Notes under the pieces: generated by a model
Seen by the model: only the letters and a program-made list of their open reading frames with translations
Told to the model about the DNA's origin: nothing
The model's database searches: none
Shown here: positions 51,699 to 62,575 of the stretch, one piece after another
How positions within the stretch are numbered: the first letter of the stretch is position 1
How the letters are laid out: each line of letters starts with the position of its first letter
Made by a program: the position numbers and the translations under genes
Assembly: GCF_000424265.1 (NCBI RefSeq)
Contig: NZ_AUJO01000001.1
Location: 310,001-374,000, forward strand
DNA length: 64,000 nt
Source of the DNA: Butyrivibrio sp. WCD3002
Lineage (GTDB): Bacteria > Bacillota > Clostridia > Lachnospirales > Lachnospiraceae
Direction of reading: 5' to 3'

Positions 51699-52694
51699 AT
51701 GAAGATTACTATGGCACATGGAAGCGGTGGTGCTTCCACATCTGAGCTTATTTCAAATATATTTGCAAAGCACTTTAAAAATGAGGTGCTTGACAGGATG
51801 GAGGATTCTGCAGTTGTTCCGGGAAGCAGCAGAATAGCGGTTACAACCGATTCTTTTGTTGTAACTCCTTATTTTTTCCCCGGCGGCGATATTGGAAGAC
51901 TTTCTGTATGTGGTACGGTAAATGATCTTCTCATGAGCGGGGCTATTCCCAAATACCTGACCTGTGGTTGTATTCTTGAGGAAGGAATGGATATGGATGA
52001 TCTTGATAAGATTATTGAATCCATGGCAGCTACAGCTGATGAAGCAGGTATCAAGATCATAACCGGCGACACAAAGGTTGTGGAAAAGCGTGGAGATTTT
52101 GGCGGAATAATGATAAATACTTCAGGTGTTGGATTTATGCCTGAAAATGTATCCCTTTCGCCTGCGGGCTGCAAGGATGGTGATGCACTTATCATTTCCG
52201 GTAATCTCGGTGACCATCATGCAGCAATTCTTTCAGGAAGAATGAATATAAAAAACGAGATAAAATCTGACAATGCACCTCTTGGTGAGATGGTAGACGC
52301 GCTCATTTCAGGCGGGATTAAGGTTCATGCCATGAGAGATGTAACAAGAGGCGGTCTTGGAACTGTTTTATCTGAGTTTGCAAATGCTTCCGAATGTACT
52401 ATTGATATTTATCAGGATAAGCTTCCGGTAAGCCCTGCGGTTAAGGATTTCTGTAAAATGCTTGGACTGGATCCTGTTTATATGGGTAACGAGGGCAAGA
52501 TGATCTGTGTAGTTGACGGAGCTGATGCCCAGAAGGCTCTTGAGCTTATCAGAGGTTCAAAATACGGTGAAAATGCGTGCATCATTGGAAATGTAAGCAC
52601 TAAGGATAAGGGCAAGGTTGTACTTCATACCGGTATTGGCGGAGAAAGGCTGATCGGTCCCCTTTACGGAGAGGGGTTGCCCAGAATCTGCTAA
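51699..52694 (+). CDS. hypE: Hydrogenase maturation protein HypE
   Basis: HypE dehydrates the thiocarbamate on its C-terminal Cys to a thiocyanate and passes cyanide to HypC-HypD. The 331-residue protein has the PurM-like ATP-binding motifs (MAHGSGGASTSELI, AVTTDSFVVTPYFFPGGDI) and ends in GLPRIC, the diagnostic terminal Cys. It closes the ech-hyp operon. hypA and hypB, the nickel insertion proteins, are not in the window. Confidence 0.97.
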   Translation: MKITMAHGSGGASTSELISNIFAKHFKNEVLDRMEDSAVVPGSSRIAVTTDSFVVTPYFFPGGDIGRLSVCGTVNDLLMSGAIPKYLTCGCILEEGMDMDDLDKIIESMAATADEAGIKIITGDTKVVEKRGDFGGIMINTSGVGFMPENVSLSPAGCKDGDALIISGNLGDHHAAILSGRMNIKNEIKSDNAPLGEMVDALISGGIKVHAMRDVTRGGLGTVLSEFANASECTIDIYQDKLPVSPAVKDFCKMLGLDPVYMGNEGKMICVVDGADAQKALELIRGSKYGENACIIGNVSTKDKGKVVLHTGIGGERLIGPLYGEGLPRIC

Positions 52695-52778
52695 ATTAAA
52701 CCCTATCGGTGCTTTGGATGATGTTAATTGATGTTCATATTTGAAGGAACAAATTATTCATCTTATAAAAGCAAAGTG

Positions 52779-52787
52779 TGATATAAT
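52779..52787 (+). promoter_or_regulatory. Extended -10 promoter of mecA
   Basis: TGATATAAT (52779-52787) is a perfect extended -10 sequence, 40 bases before the mecA ATG. No good -35 is seen, as usual for extended -10 promoters. Confidence 0.55.
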
Positions 52788-52826
52788 AGGGAAGATGTTT
52801 TTCACAGTTTTAAAGGTAATTGATCT

Positions 52827-53678
52827 ATGAAGTTTACAAGAGTTAATAAAGACACAGTTAATTGCATAATCACAGAGGATGATATGGATGAGCAGGGACT
52901 CAAGCTTGAGGACCTTTTCGATAAGAGTAAGGAAGCCATGGATTTTCTTCATGATGTCATGGAGAGAGCTGCCGAGGAGGTTGATTACAAGCCTACAGGT
53001 GCTTTTACACCCATGCAGATAACAGTACTTCCTGATCACTCAATTTCTCTTACCCTTTCAGAAAACGCCGAAGAAGCCTTTGCTGATATGCTTAGGAATC
53101 TTACTGAGAAAGCCGGACTTAAGCTTCCGAAGAATTTTCTTGAGGAGCTTGGTGATGTATCTGAAGAGGAGAGAATACCTAAGCTTAGTGAGTATCTTCA
53201 GAATCTCAAGGAGTTTACAAGCTCGGTTCGAGATATGGCTAAAAAGGTTGGAGATGCCGTTGAGGATAAGAATAACGGTGAACTTCCTTTTATTGCTGCT
53301 GATGATACCAGAAAGAGTTCCATAAAGAAGGATAAAAAGAGCAAGAAGAAAAAGAAGTCATCAGATGTATTTGATAAACTGAACTTCACTTCGTTTGTTT
53401 TTGAATATGATTCTCTGAGAACTGTTATCAAGCTTACAGAGCAGATTCCAAAGAAGTATACATTAGGCTCTTCACTTTATAAGAATTCATCCAACGGAAA
53501 GTATTACATGCTTTGCGACAGAGGAAATGAGAAGGCCAGAAATTTTGCTTCAGTATTTTCAATATGTTATGAGTTCGGCAGATTTGTTACTACTAAGGAC
53601 ATTGCGATTTACCATATGGATGAGAACTTTGACACAATAATCAGTGAAAATGCCATTGAGAGATTAAGGAAACTTTGA
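52827..53678 (+). CDS. mecA: Adaptor protein MecA
   Basis: The 283-residue protein starts MKFTRVNKDTVNCIITEDDM, matching the N-terminal substrate-binding part of MecA, followed by a Lys/Ser-rich linker (about 165-182) and a C-terminal domain that in Bacillus binds ClpC (LNFTSFVFEYDSLRTVIKLTE). MecA directs proteins to ClpC/ClpP degradation. It has its own promoter and terminator, and is longer than B. subtilis MecA (218), mainly in the N-terminal half and linker. Confidence 0.85.
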   Translation: MKFTRVNKDTVNCIITEDDMDEQGLKLEDLFDKSKEAMDFLHDVMERAAEEVDYKPTGAFTPMQITVLPDHSISLTLSENAEEAFADMLRNLTEKAGLKLPKNFLEELGDVSEEERIPKLSEYLQNLKEFTSSVRDMAKKVGDAVEDKNNGELPFIAADDTRKSSIKKDKKSKKKKKSSDVFDKLNFTSFVFEYDSLRTVIKLTEQIPKKYTLGSSLYKNSSNGKYYMLCDRGNEKARNFASVFSICYEFGRFVTTKDIAIYHMDENFDTIISENAIERLRKL

Positions 53679-53686
53679 AAAAATAA

Positions 53687-53720
53687 AAAGGAACGGCTGT
53701 AAAGAAGTCGTTTCTTTTTT
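53687..53720 (+). terminator. Intrinsic terminator after mecA
   Basis: AAAGGAACGGCT (53687-53698) pairs over 12 bases (two G-U) with AGTCGTTTCTTT (53706-53717), followed by T. Confidence 0.85.
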
Positions 53721-53775
53721 ATATATGAGGGAATACCAGTTTTGTATTCGCTTAATATATAACAAAGAGGTTCTA

Positions 53776-54501
53776 ATGAGTACTGATAATGAAATCAGAT
53801 TAAATAAATATATAGCCATGTGCGGTGTCTGTTCCAGGCGAGATGCAGATAAGCTTATTGAGGATGGAAAAATCACTGTAAATGGCATTACAGCGACCCA
53901 AGGCGTTAAGGTAACAGCGTCAGATACTGTTATGTTTGACGGTAAGGTACTGAAAATGTCTGAGGATATAATAGTCCTTGCATATAATAAACCGGTTGGA
54001 GTAGTTTGTACTGAAAAGGATGAACATGCCGAAAGGACCATTATTGAGGACCTTAACATAGATAAGCGTGTCACTTATGCCGGAAGACTTGATAAGGACT
54101 CCGAGGGGCTTATGATTCTTACTAACGACGGCGATCTTATCCAGGCAATGATGAGAGGTGCTAATGGTCATGAGAAGGAATATGTGGTTGAAGTAAATCA
54201 TAAGCTTACGGATAAGTTTCTTCATGAGTTGGAAAAAGGTGTTTATCTTGCAGATCTTGAGAGAACCACAAAACCATGCAAAACACAGAAAATAACTGAT
54301 ACCTGTTTTAAGATAATCCTTACACAGGGGCTTAACAGACAGATAAGACGAATGTGCGATACTTTCGGATATGAGGTTATAAAGCTTAAGCGTATTCGTA
54401 TAATGAATGTGGAATTGCAGGGGCTTAATTATTCCGAGTACAGAGTGCTTGAAGGGGAAGAGCTGCGAACCTTGTATAGGGGCGTAGGGCTTGAAAAATA
54501 A
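53776..54501 (+). CDS. rluF: 23S rRNA pseudouridine synthase, RluF type
   Basis: The 241-residue protein has an N-terminal S4 domain (IRLNKYIAMCGVCSRRDADK) and a catalytic domain with GRLDKDSEGLMILTNDGDL holding the catalytic Asp. The sequence LTQGLNRQIRRMC is typical for the RsuA/RluF family, and the motif RIRIMNVELQGL is very like RluF. I start at ATG 53776; the frame is open to 53725 but the AGAGG site fits 53776. RluF modifies 23S rRNA; the exact uridine is inferred from homology. Confidence 0.88.
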   Translation: MSTDNEIRLNKYIAMCGVCSRRDADKLIEDGKITVNGITATQGVKVTASDTVMFDGKVLKMSEDIIVLAYNKPVGVVCTEKDEHAERTIIEDLNIDKRVTYAGRLDKDSEGLMILTNDGDLIQAMMRGANGHEKEYVVEVNHKLTDKFLHELEKGVYLADLERTTKPCKTQKITDTCFKIILTQGLNRQIRRMCDTFGYEVIKLKRIRIMNVELQGLNYSEYRVLEGEELRTLYRGVGLEK

Positions 54502-54521
54502 AAAGTTACAGGGGAGATTTT

Positions 54522-56546
54522 ATGGCAGAAAAAGAAGTTATTCAGAGATATAAAGAGCTATCGGACACAATCCGTTATCATATGGATCGATATTATAATC
54601 AGGATGCGCCTGAGATATCCGATTATGAGTACGATCAGCTGATGCAGGAGCTAAAGAAGATTGAAGCAGAGAATCCGGAGCTTGTCACAGCTGATTCACC
54701 AAGCCAGATCGTCGGAGGAACAGCCAAGCGAGAAGCCGGTGTAAAGGTAACTCACAACGTTCCAATGCTTTCAATTGAGGATGTTTTTGACAAAGCTGAT
54801 GTATCTGCCTGGATTAATAAGGTTCATTCGAGGCATCCCGATGCGGAGTTTTCTGTCGAGCAAAAAATAGACGGTCTTAGTATGACACTGAGATACGAGA
54901 GAGATCCTGATAAAGAGGGATATATGAAGCTTTCTCTTGCGGAGACCCGAGGTGACGGAATGGTGGGCGAAGATGTAACGGTAAATGCCCTTGTTATTCC
55001 GGATGTTAAAAAAGAGATAAAGCTTGATGCAGATTATCTTGAGCTTAGAGGCGAAGTCTATATGTCACATGAGGACTTTGACAGATTTAATGAGAATCAG
55101 GAAAAGCTCGGTAAGAAGGTAGCCGCAAACCCCAGAAATCTTGCAGCCGGAACACTTCGTCAGCTGGACAGTAAGGTTACAAAAGAGCGCGGCCTTAAAA
55201 TGTTTATTTTCAATATTCAGGACGGACCAGCTGATCTTATGCAGAGCCATTGTGACGGCCTTGATAAGCTTAAGGCTTTGGGAATTCCTGTTGTTGCGCA
55301 CAAAAAATGCAGGGATTATGAAGAGGTTTCTGCAGCCATTGATGAAATAGGAGAGACAAGAGGAGACCTTGAATTTGACCTGGACGGCGCTGTTATTAAA
55401 GTAGATAACACCGCATGGAGAGATGATTTTCCTGCCGGAAGTAAATATTCAAGCGGACATATTGCATACAAGTATCCTCCGGAAGAACGCGTAGTTGTAA
55501 TGGATGAGATTCTGGTTGATGTCGGAAGAACCGGAAAGCTTACCTTTACAGGTCAGTTCCATGACAAGGAGACAGGAAAGCCCGCAAGATTATGCGGAAC
55601 ATCAGTATCAAGAGCGACCCTTCATAATCAGGATTATATCAGGGAAATGAAGGTGGGAATTGGCGGTTCCTACAAGCTTTTTAAGTCAGGTGAAATTATC
55701 CCTAAGCTTAATGGCTGTGTAGATGAGCCTCAGGTTATTTATGAAGCACCTCATAACTGTCCCGTTTGCGGTCATCCACTTGTAAGAGAAGAGGACACTG
55801 CGGATATCAGATGCGTAAATCCCACATGTCCTGCGCAGGTTACAAGAACAATTGCATATTTCACATCAAGAGATGCCATGAATATAATGGGCCTTGGAGA
55901 TACGCTGATCGAGGCACTTACCAAGGATGGATATCTTTCTAACTATGCGGATATCTATGACCTTTATAAGTATCGTGATGAGATGATTGAGAAGGGCATT
56001 ATCGGAAAAGAAAAGAATACAGATAAGCTTCTTGCTGAGATTGAAAAGTCAAAGAGTAATAATCCTGTTCAGCTTTTGACAGGTCTTGCCATAAGAAATG
56101 TCGGTAAAGCAACAGCAAGAGAAATAATGAAGCATATCACTGAATTCACAGAGCTCTTTAGTATCACGGTAGATGGATTTTTATCAATGCCGGATATAGG
56201 TGAGACAACGGCAAATGATCTATATGAATTTTTCCACAGTGAGGATAACAGAGCCCTTGTCATGCGAATGAAGGAGAGCGGTGTAAACATGACAGTGGAA
56301 AAGGATGAGGATGCTTCAGATAAGCTTGCCGGAATGACTATTGTTGTTACAGGTACTCTTCCCACGCTTGGAAGAAAAGAGGCTGAGGAACTTATCACTA
56401 AAAACGGCGGAAAAGCAGCAGGAAGTGTTTCTAAGAAAACCTCAATGGTTCTTGCCGGTGAAGCAGCAGGAAGTAAGCTTACAAAAGCTCAGGACCTTGG
56501 AATAAAGATCATCGATGAAGCGGAATTCCTGGAGATGATTAAATAA
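54522..56546 (+). CDS. ligA: NAD-dependent DNA ligase
   Basis: LigA seals nicks in DNA with NAD+. The 674-residue protein has the Ia domain, the adenylation motif FSVEQKIDGLSMTLRYE with the catalytic Lys, the zinc finger CPVCGHP...CVNPTCPAQ, helix-hairpin-helix repeats (ALTKDGYLSNYADIYDLYKY) and a C-terminal BRCT domain (LAGMTIVVTGTLPTLGRKEA). Length is normal. It is an essential housekeeping gene. The ATG follows AGGGGAG. Confidence 0.98.
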   Translation: MAEKEVIQRYKELSDTIRYHMDRYYNQDAPEISDYEYDQLMQELKKIEAENPELVTADSPSQIVGGTAKREAGVKVTHNVPMLSIEDVFDKADVSAWINKVHSRHPDAEFSVEQKIDGLSMTLRYERDPDKEGYMKLSLAETRGDGMVGEDVTVNALVIPDVKKEIKLDADYLELRGEVYMSHEDFDRFNENQEKLGKKVAANPRNLAAGTLRQLDSKVTKERGLKMFIFNIQDGPADLMQSHCDGLDKLKALGIPVVAHKKCRDYEEVSAAIDEIGETRGDLEFDLDGAVIKVDNTAWRDDFPAGSKYSSGHIAYKYPPEERVVVMDEILVDVGRTGKLTFTGQFHDKETGKPARLCGTSVSRATLHNQDYIREMKVGIGGSYKLFKSGEIIPKLNGCVDEPQVIYEAPHNCPVCGHPLVREEDTADIRCVNPTCPAQVTRTIAYFTSRDAMNIMGLGDTLIEALTKDGYLSNYADIYDLYKYRDEMIEKGIIGKEKNTDKLLAEIEKSKSNNPVQLLTGLAIRNVGKATAREIMKHITEFTELFSITVDGFLSMPDIGETTANDLYEFFHSEDNRALVMRMKESGVNMTVEKDEDASDKLAGMTIVVTGTLPTLGRKEAEELITKNGGKAAGSVSKKTSMVLAGEAAGSKLTKAQDLGIKIIDEAEFLEMIK

Positions 56547-56628
56547 ATACTGCTTTTATATAATAAAATAGTGCATGTTTTACTGACTTGCGATATACTA
56601 CAAAAAATAATAATGGAGGACTTTTAAA

Positions 56629-57594
56629 GTGCCTATTAAGATTTTAAATGACCTTCCTGTGAGGGAGATACTTGAAAAAGAAAATATATTCGTAGTTGAT
56701 GAAAACAGAGCTATGCATCAGGATATTCGATCACTGAATATCTGTATTTTGAATTTGATGCCTTTGAAGGAAGATACCGAGTTGCAGCTTCTTAGATCGT
56801 TATCAAATACACCTTTGCAGATTGATGTGTCTTTCATGAGAGTCAGCTCCCATAAATCACTTAATACATCGCCAAACCATCTCAACAGGTTTTATCATAC
56901 CTTTGAGGAATTAAAGGAAAATACCTATGATGGACTTATTATCACAGGTGCGCCGGTTGAGCAGATGGAGTTTGAAGAAGTTGATTACTGGGCGGAGCTT
57001 TGTCAGATTTTTGAATGGTCAAAAACAAACGTAACATCAACCTTCCATATCTGTTGGGGCGCTCAGGCAGGACTTTACTATCACTATCATATTCAAAAGA
57101 GGCTCCTTCCCGAAAAGCTTTTTGGTCTTTTCGAGCACAGAGTTGAAAACAGAAAGGTTCCGTTGGTCAGAGGATTCGATGATGTATTCCTCATGCCTCA
57201 TTCAAGGCATACAGAGACACCTGCATCAGCAATTCATTCCTGCAGTGACCTTGTTGTTTTGGCAGAATCCACAGTTGCCGGAGTTTTCCTTTGCATGTCC
57301 AGGGATGGTAAAAATATATTCGTAATGGGTCATGCTGAGTATGACAGACTTACGTTACACAACGAGTATATAAGAGATTTGAGTAAGGATCTGCCTATTC
57401 ATGTTCCGGAAAATTATTATCCTGATGATGATCCGGATAATACACCGAAGCTTACATGGAGATCACATTGCAACAATCTGTATTCCAACTGGCTTGATTA
57501 TTATGTATATCAGGCTACACCATATAAGTGGGGACAGATTCTTGATGATGAGAGAAGAAATAAGGCTGCAAGCGCTCTTACTTCCGAACAGTAA
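56629..57594 (+). CDS. metA: Homoserine O-acetyltransferase (MetA family)
   Basis: The 321-residue protein is in the MetA family that acylates homoserine for methionine synthesis. Cys142 is the nucleophile (FHICWGAQAG). Residue 111 is Glu (ITGAPVEQMEF); in this family Glu111 selects acetyl-CoA and Gly111 selects succinyl-CoA, so acetyl-homoserine is the expected product. The start is GTG 56629 after AATGGAGGAC. No neighbouring methionine genes. Confidence 0.93.
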   Translation: MPIKILNDLPVREILEKENIFVVDENRAMHQDIRSLNICILNLMPLKEDTELQLLRSLSNTPLQIDVSFMRVSSHKSLNTSPNHLNRFYHTFEELKENTYDGLIITGAPVEQMEFEEVDYWAELCQIFEWSKTNVTSTFHICWGAQAGLYYHYHIQKRLLPEKLFGLFEHRVENRKVPLVRGFDDVFLMPHSRHTETPASAIHSCSDLVVLAESTVAGVFLCMSRDGKNIFVMGHAEYDRLTLHNEYIRDLSKDLPIHVPENYYPDDDPDNTPKLTWRSHCNNLYSNWLDYYVYQATPYKWGQILDDERRNKAASALTSEQ

Positions 57595-57719
57595 AACATA
57601 AAAGTTTTATGAAATCTCTTTCAAGGTACACGCAAACGATAATAAATAAGTTAAAATATAATATATCGGTTATATTGATGAAGCTATGAAACTTATTTAT
57701 GGCGGAAAAGGGGTGCACA

Positions 57720-58196
57720 ATGGGCTTAGATCTTGAAGAAGAGGAAAAGAAAGAGAAGGTTGCTTCACCAAAGACCAGGACAAAAAGAACCAAGGAACTC
57801 CTGGAAGAGAACTTAAAAAAAGTCGAGGAGCTTTCGAATGAACACGAAAGCCTTGAGAAGGAGATAAGTGCCATCGACGGCGAGGACAAAGCCCTCGGCG
57901 ATAAAGATGTTGTCGGTATGGACATTGAGCACGAGAAATTCGGCAAGGGCAAAATTGCGAAACAGGATGGAAAGTACATCGAAGTCCAGTTTAAGGACGT
58001 TATCAAAAAGTTCGTACTTCCGGGGGCTATTGCTGATGGATATCTTCGAATAGATGATGAAGAGCTTATTGATTATTTCAAGAAAAAGAACGATGTTCAT
58101 AATCGTATGCTGAAAGCTCAGGTTGCGCTTCGTTCAAATGAGTTCACGGCTGAGAGAATAAAGGAAGAAATCGATAAGCTTAAAGAGAAAGCTTAA
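57720..58196 (+). CDS. Coiled-coil protein with a UvrD/PcrA C-terminal-like motif
   Basis: I do not recognise a named gene. The ATG at 57720 follows AAAAGGGG, giving 158 residues. Residues 1-65 are a Lys/Glu coiled coil. The middle (DIEHEKFGKGKIAKQDGKYI, then EVQFKDVIKKFVLPGAI) has the HxxFGxG-x-[IV] pattern of the small SH3-like domain at the C end of UvrD/PcrA and some RNA polymerase-binding proteins. It could be an adapter protein. A GAAA-loop terminator follows. Function unknown. Confidence 0.75.
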   Translation: MGLDLEEEEKKEKVASPKTRTKRTKELLEENLKKVEELSNEHESLEKEISAIDGEDKALGDKDVVGMDIEHEKFGKGKIAKQDGKYIEVQFKDVIKKFVLPGAIADGYLRIDDEELIDYFKKKNDVHNRMLKAQVALRSNEFTAERIKEEIDKLKEKA

Positions 58197-58223
58197 TTTA
58201 AAATTTTAATAATGTAAAAAATG

Positions 58224-58249
58224 AGGACACGCGAAAGCGTGTCCTTTTT
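58224..58249 (+). terminator. Terminator between convergent genes
   Basis: AGGACACGC (58224-58232), GAAA loop, GCGTGTCCT (58237-58245), T run. It can serve the + strand gene; the minus-strand gene ends at 58263 immediately beyond, and an A run before the stem gives T on the other strand, so it may act in both directions. Confidence 0.92.
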
Positions 58250-58262
58250 CTATAAATCCGTG

Positions 58263-61200
58263 TTATGAAATTGCCTTATTTTCTGCCTGCTCATATTCTA
58301 CATTTGCCTTTTTATGTGCGGTAGAGAGCATGAGTTTGATTCTGTTAAGCTGGTTTACTTCGCTGGCACCGGGGTCATAGTCGATGGCAACGATGTTGCA
58401 ATCAGGATACAGATGTCTCATCTGCTTGATTACACCTTTTCCTACTACGTGGTTAGGAAGGCAACCAAAGGGCTGTGTACATACGATATTTGAAGCACCT
58501 TCCTTAATGAGCTCGACCATCTCGCCTGTAAGGAACCAGCCTTCACCTGTCTGGTTACCGATGGAAACGATGGGCTTAGCATATTCAACGAGCTTATAGA
58601 TGCTTGTAGGCGCATCGAAGTGAACACTGTTCTTAAATGCTTTTGCAGCACCGCCGCGAAGCTTCTCAAGAGCATAAATTCCTGCTCTGCAGAAAGCCTT
58701 TGTTTTCTTGCTTGTACCAAGATAGTCTGCTTTGTAAATCTGGTTGTAGAAGCAGTAGAGCATGAAGTCCAAAAGATCAGGAACAACTGCCTCAGCGCCT
58801 TCTGATTCAAGAAGCTCTACAAGGTGATTGTTAGCAGCGGGAGCAAACTTAACAAGGATCTCACCAACTATACCTACTCTTGGCTTAACTTCATCTGTGA
58901 TCTCGATACGGTCAAAGTCTTCAACTATCTGGCGGCACATTTTCTGGAACTTTATGAAGCTCATGTGCTTAGCAGATACGAAGTCTATACATTCTTTCTT
59001 CCACTTTTCATGTACTGCTTCAACTGAGCCCTTAACCTTTTCATAGGGACGCATGCGATATACGCATCTCATGAAAATATCGCCAAATACTGCAGCGTAA
59101 GCAGCTCTTTCCAGCATCTCAAAGTTGATATGGAAGCCGGGATTACTCTCAAGTTTACTAAGGTTAAGAGATACAACAGGAATATGCTCAAGACCTGCTT
59201 TTTTAAGAGCACGTCTGATAAATCCAACATAGTTGGTAGCACGGCATCCGCCACCTGTCTGGCTCATGAGGACAGCTGTTTTGTTAAGGTCATATTTTCC
59301 TGAAAGCAGTTCATCCATGATCTGACCGACAACCCAAAGGGAAGGATAGCAGGCATCGTTATTTACATACTTAAGACCCATATCAATAGCATGCTTATTA
59401 TCATTTTGCATAACTACCATGTGATAGCCGCAAGCGGAAAGAGCATGCTCAAGAATGTCAAAGTGAATAGGAGACATCTGGGGTACGAGGATTGTGTACT
59501 TGTCTCTCATATCCTCTGTAAAGAGAACTCTCTTATATGCAGTGCTCTCTATAGTACGTTCTCTAAAGCCCTGCTGTTTGCGTACTCTGATGGCAGCCAG
59601 AAGTGAACGAACACGAATTCTTGCACTTCCAAGGTTATTTACTTCATCAATCTTAAGGCAGGTGTAGATTTTATCTGAGCCTGTAAGGATATCATTAACC
59701 TGATCTGTTGTAACAGCATCAAGACCACAACCAAAGGAGTTGAGCTGAATAAGATCAAGGTCATCTCTTGTGCGAACATAGCTTGCCGCTGCATAGAGAC
59801 GGGAGTGGTACATCCACTGATCTGATACGATAAGCGGTCTCTCAGGAGCTCCAAGGTGTGATATAGAGTCCTCTGTAAGAACAGCCACGCCATAAGAACA
59901 GATCATATCAGGAATACCATGGTTGATTTCGGGATCCACATGATAGGGACGACCTGCAACAACGATACCGTGTGCATTATTTTCTTTAATCCAGCGAAGA
60001 GTTTCCTCACCCTTTTTGCGGACGTCATCCCTTGCCTTTGCCATTTCATCCCATGCTTTTGTGGAAGCTGCGATAATCTCATTTGCTGAAATCTCAGAGA
60101 ATTCCTTAACAAGTGCATCTGTAACAGTTTTAAGAGAAGCGAAGGACATGAAAGGATTTCTGAGCTCCATTTTGCCTTCTGTAATTGCTTCTACATTATT
60201 TTTGATGTTCTCAGAATAAGAAGTTACGATGGGGCAGTTGTAGTGGTTGGTTGCGCCATCAACTTCGTCGCGCTCATAAAACAGACCGGGATAGAAGATG
60301 AAATCTACGTTGTTTTTGATGAGCCATTCAATATGTCCATGTGAAAGCTTGGCAGGATAGCACTCAGATTCACTGGGGATAGATTCAATTCCAAGCTCGT
60401 AAATCTGGTGAGTTGATCTGGGCGATAAAACTACGCGATAACCAAGCTCTGTAAAAAAGGTAAACCAGAAGGGATAATTTTCATAGAAATTAAGTACTCT
60501 GGGGATACCTACTGTTCCGCGATAAGCCTGTGTTTCATCAAGAGGCTTATAGTCGAAGATTCTCTTATATTTATATTCGAAAAGATTGGGAACACCTGCG
60601 GCATTCTTGGTTTTTCCGATACCGCGCTCGCATCTGTTTCCTGAAATATGCTGACGACCACCTGTGAACTTGTTGATAGTAAGACGGCAGTGGTTAGTAC
60701 AGCCCTGACATTTTGTCATGCTGGTAGTATACTCAAGCTTCTGAATCTGATCGATAGTAAGCATGGTTGTCTTTTCACCGTTCTTTTCGTGGAAACGGTC
60801 TCTTGCAATAAGAGCAGCACCGAAAGCACCCATGATTCCGGCAATATCGGGTCTTGTTACCTGAGCGCCCGATATCTTTTCAAAGGCCTTAAGAACGGCA
60901 TCATTATAGAAGGTTCCGCCCTGAACAACGATATGTTCACCAAGATCTTTTGCATCAGAAACCTTGATAACCTTGAAGAGAGCATTTTTGATTACAGAAT
61001 ATGCAAGGCCTGCTGAAATATCAGCAACAGAAGCACCTTCCTTCTGGGCCTGCTTAACTCTTGAATTCATAAATACAGTACATCTTGTTCCGAGATCTAC
61101 GGGAGATTCTGCAAAAAGTGCTACCTTAGCAAAATCCTGAACATTGTAATTAAGGGACTTTGCAAAGGTCTCAATAAAGCTTCCGCAGCCTGATGAGCAT

Positions 61201-62534
61201 GCTTCGTTCAACTGAACGCTGTCAACGGTATTGTTTTTGATATGGATGCACTTCATGTCCTGTCCGCCGATATCAAGGATGCAGTCAACCTCGGGATCGA
61301 AGAATGCAGCTGCATTATAGTGAGCAATGGTCTCAACCTCGCCATCATCAAGCATAAGTGCAGACTTAAGAAGAGCTTCACCATAACCTGTGGAGCATGA
61401 ACGGGCGATAGTAACACCCTCCGGCATAAGCTTATAAATCTCTTCAATAGAACTGATTGCAGTCTTTAAAGGACTTCCGTTGTTGCTTGAATAGAAGGAA
61501 TAGAGAAGATCACCATCCTCAGATACAAGGGCACACTTTGTAGTGGTGGAACCTGCATCAATTCCAAGGAAAGCATTACCCTTATAGTTATCTAAAAGAG
61601 CAGTCTTAACTCTGTAGTTATTCTGTCTGTTAAGGAATTCCTTATATTCATCCTCTGATTCAAACAGAGGCTCAAGACGTGAAACCTCGGCAGCCATTAC
61701 AATTTTATGTGAGAGCTTACCAATCATGTCTGTCATAGAATAGTAAGTATCCTCGCTGGCGTTCATAGCCGAACCGATTGCTGCAAAAAGATGAGAATTG
61801 TCTGTATCTATTACATGCTCATCATCCAGTGAAAGAGTGCGGATAAATGCAGCTTTAAGCTCTGAAAGGAAATGAAGAGGCCCCCCAAGGAAAGCGATAT
61901 GACCCCTGATGGGTTTACCGCAGGCAAGACCGCTTATTGTCTGATTTACAACTGCCTGGAAAATAGATGCTGCCAGATCTTCCTTGGTAGCGCCTTCGTT
62001 GATAAGGGGCTGAATATCAGTCTTGGCAAATACACCGCAGCGGGCAGCAATAGTGTAGAGGTTTTGATATTTTTTTGCATACTCATTAAGACCGGGAGCA
62101 TCAGTCTGAAGAAGAGATGCCATCTGGTCGATGAAAGAACCGGTACCGCCGGCGCAGATACCGTTCATACGCTGCTCAACGTTACCACCTTCAAAATATA
62201 TGATTTTAGCATCCTCGCCGCCAAGCTCTATTGCGACATCAGTCTTGGGAGCCAGGGATTTAAGAGCTGTTGAAACAGCAATAACTTCCTGAACAAAGGG
62301 AATCTCAAGATGACCGGCAAGTGTAAGACCACCGGATCCTGTAATAACAGGATGGAGAGTGACGTTACCGCATTTCTTGGCACAATCCTGAAGGAGTCCT
62401 AAGAGAGTCTCCTGGATATTGGCATAATGACGTCTGTAATCTGAAAAGACGATATTCCTTTCAGCATCGAGAAGTGCTATTTTGACGGTTGTTGAACCGA
62501 TGTCAATTCCTAAAGTGTAATCTCTTGAAATCAT
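58263..62534 (-). CDS. Giant 2-hydroxyacyl-CoA dehydratase activase-like protein
   Basis: The 1423-residue protein is a natural fusion. Residues ~1-280 and ~310-590 are two BadF/BadG/HgdC-type ATPase domains ([15 protein letters not shown] and [15 protein letters not shown], each with an ASKHA fold). The second contains SSGCGSF, whose Cys ligates the shared [4Fe-4S] cluster. The rest (from about 600) has a Cys-rich motif (CQGCTNHC) and DUF2229/dehydratase-like regions ([12 protein letters not shown]). Activases use ATP to lower the potential of an electron for radical dehydratation. The substrate here is unknown; no HgdA/B genes adjoin. Confidence 0.87.
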   Translation of the reverse strand: MISRDYTLGIDIGSTTVKIALLDAERNIVFSDYRRHYANIQETLLGLLQDCAKKCGNVTLHPVITGSGGLTLAGHLEIPFVQEVIAVSTALKSLAPKTDVAIELGGEDAKIIYFEGGNVEQRMNGICAGGTGSFIDQMASLLQTDAPGLNEYAKKYQNLYTIAARCGVFAKTDIQPLINEGATKEDLAASIFQAVVNQTISGLACGKPIRGHIAFLGGPLHFLSELKAAFIRTLSLDDEHVIDTDNSHLFAAIGSAMNASEDTYYSMTDMIGKLSHKIVMAAEVSRLEPLFESEDEYKEFLNRQNNYRVKTALLDNYKGNAFLGIDAGSTTTKCALVSEDGDLLYSFYSSNNGSPLKTAISSIEEIYKLMPEGVTIARSCSTGYGEALLKSALMLDDGEVETIAHYNAAAFFDPEVDCILDIGGQDMKCIHIKNNTVDSVQLNEACSSGCGSFIETFAKSLNYNVQDFAKVALFAESPVDLGTRCTVFMNSRVKQAQKEGASVADISAGLAYSVIKNALFKVIKVSDAKDLGEHIVVQGGTFYNDAVLKAFEKISGAQVTRPDIAGIMGAFGAALIARDRFHEKNGEKTTMLTIDQIQKLEYTTSMTKCQGCTNHCRLTINKFTGGRQHISGNRCERGIGKTKNAAGVPNLFEYKYKRIFDYKPLDETQAYRGTVGIPRVLNFYENYPFWFTFFTELGYRVVLSPRSTHQIYELGIESIPSESECYPAKLSHGHIEWLIKNNVDFIFYPGLFYERDEVDGATNHYNCPIVTSYSENIKNNVEAITEGKMELRNPFMSFASLKTVTDALVKEFSEISANEIIAASTKAWDEMAKARDDVRKKGEETLRWIKENNAHGIVVAGRPYHVDPEINHGIPDMICSYGVAVLTEDSISHLGAPERPLIVSDQWMYHSRLYAAASYVRTRDDLDLIQLNSFGCGLDAVTTDQVNDILTGSDKIYTCLKIDEVNNLGSARIRVRSLLAAIRVRKQQGFRERTIESTAYKRVLFTEDMRDKYTILVPQMSPIHFDILEHALSACGYHMVVMQNDNKHAIDMGLKYVNNDACYPSLWVVGQIMDELLSGKYDLNKTAVLMSQTGGGCRATNYVGFIRRALKKAGLEHIPVVSLNLSKLESNPGFHINFEMLERAAYAAVFGDIFMRCVYRMRPYEKVKGSVEAVHEKWKKECIDFVSAKHMSFIKFQKMCRQIVEDFDRIEITDEVKPRVGIVGEILVKFAPAANNHLVELLESEGAEAVVPDLLDFMLYCFYNQIYKADYLGTSKKTKAFCRAGIYALEKLRGGAAKAFKNSVHFDAPTSIYKLVEYAKPIVSIGNQTGEGWFLTGEMVELIKEGASNIVCTQPFGCLPNHVVGKGVIKQMRHLYPDCNIVAIDYDPGASEVNQLNRIKLMLSTAHKKANVEYEQAENKAIS

Positions 62535-62575
62535 GAAAAAAACCTCTGAAAAATATATTCTATCTATCGTTACTT

